Positions 17,107 through 24,288 of a stretch of 56,228 nucleotides of DNA are shown piece by piece. Under the pieces are notes generated by a model. That model did no database searches. It was not told the origin of the DNA and saw only the letters and a program-made list of their open reading frames with translations. The stretch is from Pseudomonas sp. ISL-84 (GTDB taxonomy: Bacteria > Bacillota > Bacilli > Bacillales > Cytobacillaceae). Where the stretch lies: assembly GCA_018613035.1 (NCBI GenBank), contig JAGGRA010000012.1, forward strand, positions 1-56,228, given 5' to 3'. Numbering within the stretch: position 1 is the first letter of the stretch; every line of letters starts with the position of its first letter. The position numbers and the translations under genes are program-made.

Positions 17107-17859
17107 TTAAAAAGTAAACACAAGAGCAATGCCTGCCCCTATTGCAAAGGCTGTCAGAAAGGCCTCCGCTCCCTTGGATAACCCTGAAACAAGGTGGCCT
17201 GCCATTAAATCACGAACTGCATTCGTAATAAGCAGCCCCGGCACTAGCGGCATTACCGAACCGATGATGATCTTATCCAATTCAGTCCCTATTCCAAGTG
17301 AGACAAACAGATAAGCTAATAGCCCAATTAACAAAGAAGCAATAAACTCTGAAAAGAACTTAATCTGCACGACCCTATGGACATATATAAATGAAGCAAA
17401 GCCCAATCCACCAGCAATCATGGCCGGAACAAAATCTATCCATTGCCCTAAAAACATAATCAAGAAACAGCCGCTTGCAATAGAAGCTGCCAGAACCTGC
17501 TGGTATACGGGAAAAGTATAGTCAGCTCTTTCAATCTCTTTCAGTTTGGCTAAAGCCTCTTTCCCATCCAGCTCACCGCCGCTGATTTTTCGCGATATCC
17601 CGTTAACAAGTGTAACTTTATATAAATCAGTTGAACGCTCGGATATCCGGATTAATTTCGCCGGTTCTGTTCCATCCGTTGAAAAAATGATCCCGGTGGG
17701 TGTCACATAACTGTGTGAATGCGGAATCCCCAAAGAAGCTGCAATTCTAGTCATTGTGTCCTCTACCCGGTACGTTTCTGCGCCTCCCTGCAGCATAATC
17801 TTCCCTGCAAGCAGGCATAATTCAATTACTTCAAAAGTTGGAGGAAGCTCTCTCCCCAT
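17107..17859 (-). CDS. ThrE-type threonine/serine exporter, large subunit
   Basis: The 250-residue protein is the DUF1212/YjjP half. A soluble N-terminal region includes LAGKIMLQGGAETYRVEDTM and SYVTPTGIIFS, the amphipathic part of ThrE that carries conserved polar residues. Five hydrophobic helices follow from about residue 120, with LVPGLLITNAVRDLMAGHLVSG near the end. Split ThrE pairs export threonine/serine or, in some bacteria, succinate. The next gene upstream is tnrA, and a hairpin between them suggests separate transcription. Confidence 0.82.
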   Translation of the reverse strand: MGRELPPTFEVIELCLLAGKIMLQGGAETYRVEDTMTRIAASLGIPHSHSYVTPTGIIFSTDGTEPAKLIRISERSTDLYKVTLVNGISRKISGGELDGKEALAKLKEIERADYTFPVYQQVLAASIASGCFLIMFLGQWIDFVPAMIAGGLGFASFIYVHRVVQIKFFSEFIASLLIGLLAYLFVSLGIGTELDKIIIGSVMPLVPGLLITNAVRDLMAGHLVSGLSKGAEAFLTAFAIGAGIALVFTF

Positions 17860-17972
17860 TTTTTCACCCGCTTTAGTTACTCAATTTTATAAAACCCTCT
17901 TTTATAAGGTTAAATCTTAAAGGAAATGATAAACGAAAGAAAGTGCTTTTGAGGAAAAGTTTATATAAAAAG

Positions 17973-18005
17973 TCAAAAAAAACGATTATTCCTCTAAAGA
18001 ATAAC
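17973..18005 (-). terminator. Intrinsic terminator of tnrA
   Basis: GTTATTC/GAATAAT arms (17987-18004 region) read leftward into a run of eight Ts, ending about 15 bases after the tnrA stop codon. Confidence 0.75.
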
Positions 18006-18018
18006 CGCATTTAGAGCT

Positions 18019-18342
18019 TTATTTTTTTCGAATCCCGAATTGTGCATTAAGCTGCCCCTGGATCATTTTTGACCGTGCCGCCTTGTCGTCCTCTTTCTTT
18101 TTCCTTTTTAATTCAGACCGTATTTCTTCCGTTCTGACTCCCTCTTCCCTTTTGTTTGCAATATCTATAAGCCTCTCAACATCGGAAAAAGAATACTTCC
18201 TGCTTCCCCGGTCCGATCTTTCAGGAAATACTAACTTCCTTTCTTCATAATAGCGAATCTGCCGTTCACTTAGGCCCGTCAATTCACTCACCGTTCCGAT
18301 CGATATGACTTTTCTGTTTTTGTAAGAAGCTTCATTCTCCAA
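18019..18342 (-). CDS. tnrA: Nitrogen regulator TnrA (MerR family)
   Basis: The 107-residue protein has the MerR winged helix at residues about 13-75 ([26 protein letters not shown], then [14 protein letters not shown]), close to B. subtilis TnrA and GlnR. The short C-terminus [13 protein letters not shown] matches the TnrA tail that binds feedback-inhibited glutamine synthetase, which favours TnrA over GlnR. It activates or represses nitrogen genes when glutamine is low. The start is TTG at 18342 with GAGGTG seven bases upstream. A perfect TnrA box about 49 bases from its predicted start point indicates autoactivation. Confidence 0.92.
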   Translation of the reverse strand: MENEASYKNRKVISIGTVSELTGLSERQIRYYEERKLVFPERSDRGSRKYSFSDVERLIDIANKREEGVRTEEIRSELKRKKKEDDKAARSKMIQGQLNAQFGIRKK

Positions 18343-18374
18343 TCAATGTCACCTCAAATTCAACTATTTCTTTC

Positions 18375-18425
18375 ATTATACTAATCTCAGAGTTAATTTC
18401 ATCAATTATGTTAGAAAATCTGACA
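18375..18425 (-). promoter_or_regulatory. TnrA-activated promoter of tnrA
   Basis: TGTTAGAAAATCTGACA at 18409-18425 matches TGTNA-N7-TNACA fully. Leftward, a TATAAT -10 element occupies 18375-18380. The box centre (18417) lies about 49 bases from the implied start near 18368, the distance typical of TnrA-activated promoters. Confidence 0.85.
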
Positions 18426-18440
18426 ATATTTAAAAAACCA

Positions 18441-18490
18441 CGTTAGAAAACCTTACATGGTAAATGACAGAGAACTTATCTTTTTATAGA
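18441..18490 (+). promoter_or_regulatory. TnrA-activated promoter of the divergent small genes
   Basis: CGTTAGAAAACCTTACA at 18441-18457 matches the TnrA box except for the first base. A TATAGA -10 candidate follows at 18485-18490, placing the box centre about 48 bases before the start point. The two boxes are exactly 32 bp apart. Confidence 0.7.
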
Positions 18491-18524
18491 ATGACAGAAA
18501 CATTAAAGAAAAGAGGAGATCAGG

Positions 18525-18689
18525 ATGCAATATTTACGAAAGGCAATTGAAAAAAAGAAACAATATTTGATTGATTTGCTGATTAACTCAGGAGGAGAAT
18601 ATCAGTATTCCGAACCCGCTCTGCAAAAACTGACATTAACAGAGCTCGAGGTTATATTTAAAAAACACAAAAACGGAAACAGTTTTTAA
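18525..18689 (+). CDS. FbpA-family small basic protein
   Basis: A 54-residue protein with AGAGGAGATCAGG directly upstream of ATG. The sequence MQYLRKAIEKKKQYLIDLLI then LTLTELEVIFKKHK matches the layout of the Fur-regulated basic protein FbpA family: an N-terminal basic helix, a short loop and a C-terminal LSLSELE helix. In B. subtilis these proteins act with small RNA in iron sparing. I see no Fur box here; instead a TnrA box sits in the promoter, so this copy appears to respond to nitrogen. Confidence 0.75.
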   Translation: MQYLRKAIEKKKQYLIDLLINSGGEYQYSEPALQKLTLTELEVIFKKHKNGNSF

Positions 18690-18702
18690 TAGGGGGATGA
18701 AC

Positions 18703-18840
18703 ATGGAGTCGAAGGATGCCGTTGACCTGGCGAGAAAAATAATTGAACTTGATTTATTGCGTGATGAGATGTGGGAAAGCTTTGCTGCTGCGGCCGGAGA
18801 CCAGGCTTATGAAATCTTGAGAAATGTACAGAATAATTAA
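18703..18840 (+). CDS. 45-residue acidic small protein, co-transcribed with the FbpA-like gene
   Basis: AGGGGG lies six bases before ATG at 18703; an earlier in-frame ATG at 18697 abuts the same Shine-Dalgarno and is less likely. The protein starts MESKDAVDLARKIIELDLLR and ends AYEILRNVQNN: two predicted helices joined by AAAAGD. It lies 13 bases after the FbpA-like stop and before a terminator, so both form one transcript. No known function is recognised. Confidence 0.65.
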   Translation: MESKDAVDLARKIIELDLLRDEMWESFAAAAGDQAYEILRNVQNN

Positions 18841-18843
18841 CAA

Positions 18844-18872
18844 GGAACGCTTGCATAGAGCGTTCTTTTTTA
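18844..18872 (+). terminator. Intrinsic terminator
   Basis: GAACGCT/AGCGTTC arms (18845-18851 and 18859-18865) are followed by TTTTTT, ending the FbpA-like transcript. Confidence 0.85.
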
Positions 18873-18934
18873 TGTAAACATAAAGGTATTGTAAAGATTA
18901 AGCTCTCCCTCTTTTCATATTCTGTTTAATTTGT

Positions 18935-18975
18935 TATTATGCCAATATCGGCTTTCGATATTGGCTTTCGAAATT
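18935..18975 (+). promoter_or_regulatory. Candidate PadR operator and promoter of padR-chrA
   Basis: Perfect 9-bp arms CCAATATCG and CGATATTGG (18942-18950 and 18956-18964) surround a 5-base loop. A 13-bp direct repeat GGCTTTCGATATT / GGCTTTCGAAATT starts at 18950 and overlaps the palindrome. A TATTAT -10 candidate lies at 18935-18940. PadR proteins usually repress their own operon from such a dyad. Confidence 0.65.
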
Positions 18976-18994
18976 GAAGTAAGGAGGATTCTCT

Positions 18995-19303
18995 TTGGAG
19001 GAAAAGATAGTAAGGAAGCTGTTTTTAGGCTTTATACAAATCCATATTCTTCACCACGCAAAAGAGCATCCCATATTCGGCATGTGGATGCTTGAAGAAT
19101 TAAAGGAGCATGGGTATAGCATTAGTTCCGGGACACTGTATCCGATTTTTCATTCCATGGAATCTGATGGCCTTCTCCATCAGGAGCAAAAGAACGTGGA
19201 AGGTAAAATTCGAAAGTATTATACAGCTACTGAAAAAGGAATTTTGGTCTTAGAGGAAGCGAGAAAGAAAGCCTATGAGCTTTTCAAAGAAATAAAAGAT
19301 TAA
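18995..19303 (+). CDS. PadR family transcriptional repressor
   Basis: The 102-residue protein has a TTG start with AAGGAGG upstream. The PadR winged helix includes FGMWMLEELKEHGYSISSGTLYPIFHSMESDGLL and the wing GKIRKYYTATEKG; a short C-terminal helix for dimerisation follows, typical of small PadR-s1 members. The gene lies 14 bases ahead of chrA and downstream of a perfect dyad, so it most likely represses padR-chrA until an inducer (chromate or oxidant stress) binds. The inducer is inferred from context only. Confidence 0.9.
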   Translation: MEEKIVRKLFLGFIQIHILHHAKEHPIFGMWMLEELKEHGYSISSGTLYPIFHSMESDGLLHQEQKNVEGKIRKYYTATEKGILVLEEARKKAYELFKEIKD

Positions 19304-19317
19304 AAGGAGATTGCATA

Positions 19318-20508
19318 ATGGACAGGAATAATATCAGTTTAAGATCTTTAGTAGAAATACTAATTGTTTCAACAAGACTCGGATTTACATCCTTTGGCGG
19401 ACCTGTGGCGCATCTTGGCTATTTCCACGATGAGTATGTGCGAAGACGGAAATGGATGGATGAAAAAAGCTATGCTGATTTGGTGGCTTTATGTCAATTC
19501 CTGCCCGGTCCGGCAAGCAGTCAGGTCGGCATCGGCATTGGGGTGATGCGGGCCGGTGTAGCCGGCGGCATTATGGCCTTCCTTGGATTTACCCTGCCGT
19601 CTGTCATTGCCCTGATTATCTTTGCCATCTTGCTGCAGGGTATAGATGTGGCAGAAGCTGGCTGGATACACGGTCTAAAAATTGTCGCAGTGGCTGTAGT
19701 TGCTCATGCAGTTTTAGGAATGGCGCAAAAGCTGGTACCTGACCTGCCACGAAAAACAATTGCTTTAATTGCAATGATTGCTGTTTTATTATGGCAAACA
19801 GCATTTACACAAGTAGCAATTATTCTAATCTCAGGCTTTATTGGATTTTTAATTTATAAAAGGCATGCCGAGAATGATGACGTACAGATCCATTTTCCTA
19901 TTTCAAAGGGCTTTGCCATTGGATGCTTAGTGCTATTTTTTGCTCTGTTAATATTGCTGCCTATTCTAAGGGAGTTAACTGCTCTAAACTGGGTAGCTTT
20001 ATTCGATAGCTTTTATCGTTCAGGTTCCCTCGTTTTCGGAGGAGGCCATGTTGTCCTTCCATTACTGGAGCGCGAGTTTGTCCCGACTGGCTGGCTAAGT
20101 GAAGAAGCCTTTCTGGCAGGTTACGGTGCAGCCCAGGCAGTGCCGGGGCCCTTATTTACTTTCGCTGCCTATATCGGTGCAGCAATTAATGGATGGCAAG
20201 GCGGTTTACTTGCAACAGCAGCCATCTTTCTGCCTGCTTTTCTCTTAATTTTAGGTACACTTCCTTTCTGGGACAGCCTGCGCCGCAACCCGAAAATAAA
20301 AGGAGCTTTGATGGGTGTAAACGCAGCCGTGGTGGGTATCTTGATAGGCGCCTTTTACCATCCCATTTGGACAAGCAGCATACTGGAGCCAGTTGATTTC
20401 GCTTTTGCGGCGGTTCTATTCAGCATGCTGGTCTATTGGAAGCTGCCGCCATGGATTATTGTTGTGACTGGTGCAATTGGCGGAATGATATTAAGTTCAA
20501 TCTTTTAA
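19318..20508 (+). CDS. chrA: Chromate transporter ChrA (CHR family, two-domain)
   Basis: The 396-residue membrane protein is made of two homologous CHR halves. The first carries TRLGFTSFGGPVAHLGYFHDE and FLPGPASSQVGIGIG; the second repeats the pattern as FGGGHVVLPLLEREFV and GAAQAVPGPLFTFAAYIGAA. This is the long-chain CHR form, which exports chromate from the cytoplasm and gives resistance. Translation starts 14 bases after padR with AAGGAG in the gap. A strong bidirectional terminator follows downstream. Confidence 0.92.
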   Translation: MDRNNISLRSLVEILIVSTRLGFTSFGGPVAHLGYFHDEYVRRRKWMDEKSYADLVALCQFLPGPASSQVGIGIGVMRAGVAGGIMAFLGFTLPSVIALIIFAILLQGIDVAEAGWIHGLKIVAVAVVAHAVLGMAQKLVPDLPRKTIALIAMIAVLLWQTAFTQVAIILISGFIGFLIYKRHAENDDVQIHFPISKGFAIGCLVLFFALLILLPILRELTALNWVALFDSFYRSGSLVFGGGHVVLPLLEREFVPTGWLSEEAFLAGYGAAQAVPGPLFTFAAYIGAAINGWQGGLLATAAIFLPAFLLILGTLPFWDSLRRNPKIKGALMGVNAAVVGILIGAFYHPIWTSSILEPVDFAFAAVLFSMLVYWKLPPWIIVVTGAIGGMILSSIF

Positions 20509-20617
20509 AAGAGTTCTGTTAAGTAATTTTTATCCTCCACACCAATGAAGGACTTTTTCACAACTCTTTTACTCTGTTTTTTTCGACAAAGATCCTTATG
20601 AACAAAATTGTCGTTAA

Positions 20618-20650
20618 GAAAAAGCTGCCGAATGCTCCGGCAGCTTTTTT
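20618..20650. terminator. Bidirectional intrinsic terminator
   Basis: AAAAAGCTGCCG/CGGCAGCTTTTT arms with a short loop serve both chrA (rightward) and the nitrate operon (leftward). Confidence 0.9.
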
Positions 20651-20651
20651 A

Positions 20652-22379
20652 CTATAAAGGAATTTCAAGGACGACCCTGGTTCCTTTTTCTTCTGCTGAA
20701 TCGACTTTTATAGAACCTCCGGCTGCTTTGGCTCTTTCTTCCATGCTGAAGAGTCCGACGCCGCGTGTTACTTTTTCGACATCGAAGCCCTTCCCCTTAT
20801 CTTCGATGACTACACGGATCTCTTCATCATTTTGGCGGATTGTCACAGTCGCTTCTTCTGTATCGGCGTATTTCCTGACATTGGTCAGCGCCTCCTGAAT
20901 AATTCTGTAGATCGTAATTTCTTTGTTGGAACTTAGGCGGGAGGTCAGATAACAATCAAAATGGACATTTATATTATGATGTTCTGAATAACGGACTAAA
21001 TAGGAACGTATAGCCGGAATCAGCCCCAGGTCATCAAGGACAGAAGGCCGAAGCTCCCATGAAAGATCCCGAAGCTCTTCAATAACCTCAGTGGCTTCAT
21101 CCTGCATTTGATCAAGGAGAGGATGGCTTATTTCGGCCTGCAGCCTATTAATGGTAATTAGATGACTATATAGATTCTGGCCAATGCCATCGTGAAGCTC
21201 CCGCGACAATCTCTTCCGCTCCTCCTCTTGAACATCAATAATTCTTGTCATCATTTTTTGAAGCTCTTCTTCAGCATTCTTTCTTTGGGTGACTTCATGG
21301 CGAATGGCGAGATGCTGGTATGGCTTCCCATTTTCATCAAGGAAAGGCACAATGGTTGTATCAACCCAATAATAGGTTCCGTCCTTTGCTTTGTTTTTGA
21401 TTTCCCCTTTCCACACCTGGCCTGAGGAAATCGTTTTCCATAAATCCGTGAAAAACTCTTTGGGATGATAGCCGGAGTTTATAATCCTATGATCCTTCCC
21501 AAGCAATTCTTCCCTTGAATACTTTGAGATTCTGCAAAATTGATTATTTACATATTTTATTGTGCCCTTTTGATCTGTGATCGCCACTATTGATGAAGCA
21601 TCAAGGGCAAATTTTAAGTCTATCAGTTCATTAACCGATTTTTTCAGTTCAGAAACGACACGCTTATACTCGGTTATTTCCTTGCGGATAGCCAGAAATT
21701 TGTAGGGATTTCCTTTCTCATCCATGAAAGGGACAATTGTCGTATCAACCCAATATAAAGTTCCGTCCTTCGCTCTATTTTTAATTTCACCGCGCCAGAC
21801 ATCCCCGCTGGAGATGGTTGTCCAGAGGTTCTTCATAAACTCTTTGGAATGATAACCGGAATTAATGATTCTATGGTCTTTGCCAATCAGCTCTTCAGCC
21901 GAATATTTTGAAACCTCACAGAACTTTTCATTCACATATTTAATTTTCCCTTTTTGGTCGGTAAAGGCGACAATCGTTGATTCATCCAGAGCGAATTGAA
22001 GGTCAACCAGTTCATTCAATGGATAGGACTGCTGTTTTTTTAAACGTGATCGGTCTTTTACAGAATGAAAAACGATTAAAAAATAGCTCTCCTGGCCAAG
22101 CTTGAAAGAATTGATTCTATAAAAAATCGAAAAACTTTGCCCATTCTGATGCCTTCCGTACTGATGGACTACTTTGCCTTCCTCTGTATCGAGTAGAGCT
22201 ATTTCAGGCATTAACTCTTTAAGGCTCTTACCCAGCAATTCATTGTCCCTGTAGCCGAATTGTTCTTGTGCCTGCTGATTCGCATAGGAGATGTTGCCCG
22301 ATTCATTAATAAGAATGGTAGCATCGCTGGAATCAGGAGCAATCTCTCTTTTATTATGTAATTGATTATTCCTGTCCAT
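20652..22379 (-). CDS. PAS-PAS-PAS sensor histidine kinase (NreB/NarX/DegS class)
   Basis: A 575-residue soluble kinase, last gene of the nitrate operon. PAS-A lies at about 18-110. PAS-B (126-240) and PAS-C (253-367) are a 127-residue tandem duplication, with GKDHRIINSGYH identical in both and a W-x-G-E-I-K-N-x-A-K-D-G core like the flavin PAS of Aer and NifL. HisKA_3 has phosphorylatable His396 in RELHDGIGQ; the N-box is QEALTNVRKYAD and the G-box DKGKGFD. No transmembrane segment is present and the four-cysteine Fe-S set of Staphylococcus NreB is absent. It likely phosphorylates the regulator at 22848. Confidence 0.88.
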   Translation of the reverse strand: MDRNNQLHNKREIAPDSSDATILINESGNISYANQQAQEQFGYRDNELLGKSLKELMPEIALLDTEEGKVVHQYGRHQNGQSFSIFYRINSFKLGQESYFLIVFHSVKDRSRLKKQQSYPLNELVDLQFALDESTIVAFTDQKGKIKYVNEKFCEVSKYSAEELIGKDHRIINSGYHSKEFMKNLWTTISSGDVWRGEIKNRAKDGTLYWVDTTIVPFMDEKGNPYKFLAIRKEITEYKRVVSELKKSVNELIDLKFALDASSIVAITDQKGTIKYVNNQFCRISKYSREELLGKDHRIINSGYHPKEFFTDLWKTISSGQVWKGEIKNKAKDGTYYWVDTTIVPFLDENGKPYQHLAIRHEVTQRKNAEEELQKMMTRIIDVQEEERKRLSRELHDGIGQNLYSHLITINRLQAEISHPLLDQMQDEATEVIEELRDLSWELRPSVLDDLGLIPAIRSYLVRYSEHHNINVHFDCYLTSRLSSNKEITIYRIIQEALTNVRKYADTEEATVTIRQNDEEIRVVIEDKGKGFDVEKVTRGVGLFSMEERAKAAGGSIKVDSAEEKGTRVVLEIPL

Positions 22380-22399
22380 TTTCTTTCCTCCAGTTGCAT

Positions 22400-22858
22400 T
22401 TAGATTAAGCTGCTCAGCTTTTCTTCCAGCCTTCTGGCGGCAGACCGAACTGTGCTTTGCTCATCTTCATTAATAGCCTGACCGTTTCGATTCCCAATTA
22501 AAAGAACACCTTTAGGAATACCCTTAAAGTGGATCGGAAATGCATAGGCATAATTTAGGCTTTCTGCAAGCATAATCGGATATTCAAGCACTTTGCCTGA
22601 GATATTCTCAGGGAAATTCTCCAAATACATCGGCCTTCCGGTTGAAATAACCTTCCCTGCGATGCCTTTGCCGTACCTGACAGTAATCCTTTTATATTTT
22701 TCATTGCTATTGCCTGCAGCGTAGTGCCACCTCACATCCGGCCCATCCGTATTTTGAAGGGCAAGACCGACAAAATCACATTCCAATTCAGATAGAATTT
22801 TTTCACAGGCCTGATCAATCTGGCCGCTGCCAGCCTGGCTGCATCCCCTATATTCCAT
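22400..22858 (-). CDS. GAF-domain nitrate receptor, NreA-like
   Basis: The 152-residue protein is a single GAF domain. In Staphylococcus carnosus, NreA binds nitrate and controls kinase NreB. Residues I recall as lining that pocket (Trp45, Leu67-Ala68, Tyr95-Pro96-Ile97) line up here with Trp44, Ile66-Ala67 and Tyr93-Pro94-Ile95. The flanking motifs GKGIAGKVISTGRP and LEYPIMLAESL also fit. Its ATG lies inside the end of the response regulator gene (11-base overlap) and the kinase follows after 20 bases. It is therefore most likely the nitrate input for the cluster kinases. Confidence 0.8.
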   Translation of the reverse strand: MEYRGCSQAGSGQIDQACEKILSELECDFVGLALQNTDGPDVRWHYAAGNSNEKYKRITVRYGKGIAGKVISTGRPMYLENFPENISGKVLEYPIMLAESLNYAYAFPIHFKGIPKGVLLIGNRNGQAINEDEQSTVRSAARRLEEKLSSLI

Positions 22859-23501
22859 ACCCTAACAGCCCCTTTTTTAGTGCATAGGAAACCAGTTCAG
22901 GCCTTGTTTTCATTTGGAGCTTTTCCATCAGATTGCCTTTGTGTGTTTCAACTGTCTTAACACTTATGACAAGCTGTTCGGCAATTTCTTTATTTGAGAA
23001 GCCTTTGGCGATTAATGTCAGAACTTCCTTCTCGCGATCAGACAGGAGATTGAATGTGTCGGTGTTTCCTTGCTTTACGGTTCCGATATATTCTTCCATC
23101 AGCCTTTTCGTTGCGGATGGATGCAAGTATGCATTTCCGCCGGCAACAGAACGGATGGCAGCTACCAGTTCATCATGCGGAGCACTTTTTAAAATACAGC
23201 CTGAAGCACCAGCCTGAATGGCCCTGAATAAATATTCCTCATCATCATGCATGGTCAAAATCAGGATGGCGACATCCGGCATAAGCTTTTTTAATTCTGA
23301 AGTAGCAGACATGCCATCCTTTCCATGAGGCATGCTTAAATCCATAACTACTACATCAGGTTTTAAGTCAAGCGACTGCTGGATCCCCTCATTGCCTTCC
23401 GAAGCTTCACCGACTACCTGCATATCTTCATGATTATTTAATAGCATTTTCAAACCCATTCTAACTACTGCGTGGTCATCGCACAGTAAAATTTTTATCA
23501 A
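22848..23501 (-). CDS. NarL/NreC-type response regulator
   Basis: The 217-residue regulator has a receiver domain with acidic pocket DD (8-9), phosphoacceptor Asp54 in VVVMDLSMP, and conserved Lys in CILKSAP. The LuxR-type helix-turn-helix is at about 150-210: LSDREKEVLTLIAKGFSNKEIAEQL and VKTVETHKGNLMEKL. It is the only response regulator in the cluster, while two HisKA_3 kinases flank it. The probable targets are the two GC-rich palindromes ahead of the operon at 30969-31002, making the system autoregulatory. Confidence 0.9.
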   Translation of the reverse strand: MIKILLCDDHAVVRMGLKMLLNNHEDMQVVGEASEGNEGIQQSLDLKPDVVVMDLSMPHGKDGMSATSELKKLMPDVAILILTMHDDEEYLFRAIQAGASGCILKSAPHDELVAAIRSVAGGNAYLHPSATKRLMEEYIGTVKQGNTDTFNLLSDREKEVLTLIAKGFSNKEIAEQLVISVKTVETHKGNLMEKLQMKTRPELVSYALKKGLLGYGI

Positions 23502-23553
23502 GCCGGCTCCCCCTTAACATTGTTCGTATATAAAGAATGATTTCATATATGCA

Positions 23554-23583
23554 ACAAGGGATTCGCTTTTGCGCATCCCTTGT
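23554..23583 (-). other. Stem-loop between the orphan kinase and response regulator genes
   Basis: ACAAGGGAT/ATCCCTTGT arms (23554-23562 and 23575-23583) with an inner GCG/CGC pairing form a stable hairpin in the 93-base gap. No T-run follows leftward, so it looks like an mRNA processing or stability element rather than a terminator. Confidence 0.5.
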
Positions 23584-23594
23584 ACAGTCTAATC

Positions 23595-24245
23595 TTAGTA
23601 TAACGGAAGGGTAATATCTATTGAAGTACCTTCCCCAATTTTAGAATTTATTCTGCATTTTCCATTAATTAAGCACATTCGTTCGATCATAGCGGCAAGA
23701 CCTGTAGATTTTTTCATAGCTGTGTCTACATCAAAACCTTTCCCCTGATCTTTTATGCTGATTGAAAGCTGGCCTGGCCCCCAATTAAATCCAATATTCG
23801 CACTCATGGTATCAGCATACCTTGCTATGTTCGCTAATGCTTCCTGGCAAACCCGGAATAGGGTGATGCTCTCCCTCTCGGTGATCGGCACCTCTATCCC
23901 TTCGTTTTGCAAATCAACAGTGATTCCATAGGTGGAAGTATATAACTTTAGATAACTCTTCATGGCAGGAAGAAGCCCAAGCGTTTCTAGAGTAGGGGGA
24001 TGCAATTCCACAGCCAGAAGCCTGATTTCCTGAATTGTTTTTTCAAGCATTTGTGCCATATCGCCTACATAACCTTTCATGTCCGGCATATTTACAGCAG
24101 CTTCAATGAATTGCATACCAGTATATAGACTGTATAATGTTTGCCCGACCCCTTCATGAAGCTCCAGGGCAATGCGTTTAATCTCCTCTTCCTGAGATTG
24201 GATAATGTAGGAGCTAATCTTGTTCTTTGCTGGCTGGGTTTCCAT
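23595..24245 (-). CDS. Sensor-less histidine kinase core (HisKA_3 / HATPase_c)
   Basis: The 216-residue protein is only a kinase core. The dimerisation helix has phosphorylatable His30 in ALELHEGVGQ. An ATPase domain follows with N-box QEALANIARYAD, G-box DQGKGFD and GLAAMIERM. There is no PAS, GAF or membrane segment. GGAGGAGG precedes the ATG. The gene follows, 43 bases on, a nitrate porter that ends in a cytoplasmic PAS domain, so porter and kinase may form a split sensor kinase. The single response regulator downstream is the expected phosphate acceptor. Confidence 0.88.
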   Translation of the reverse strand: METQPAKNKISSYIIQSQEEEIKRIALELHEGVGQTLYSLYTGMQFIEAAVNMPDMKGYVGDMAQMLEKTIQEIRLLAVELHPPTLETLGLLPAMKSYLKLYTSTYGITVDLQNEGIEVPITERESITLFRVCQEALANIARYADTMSANIGFNWGPGQLSISIKDQGKGFDVDTAMKKSTGLAAMIERMCLINGKCRINSKIGEGTSIDITLPLY

Positions 24246-24288
24246 TTTTCACCCCTCCTCCTTTTTATTAGAATGCTAGCCTGGCTAA

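Noticed and set aside
23554..23583. Intrinsic terminator splitting the nitrate operon
   Set aside because: The stem is good but there is no T-run on the leftward transcript, so I list it only as a stem-loop.
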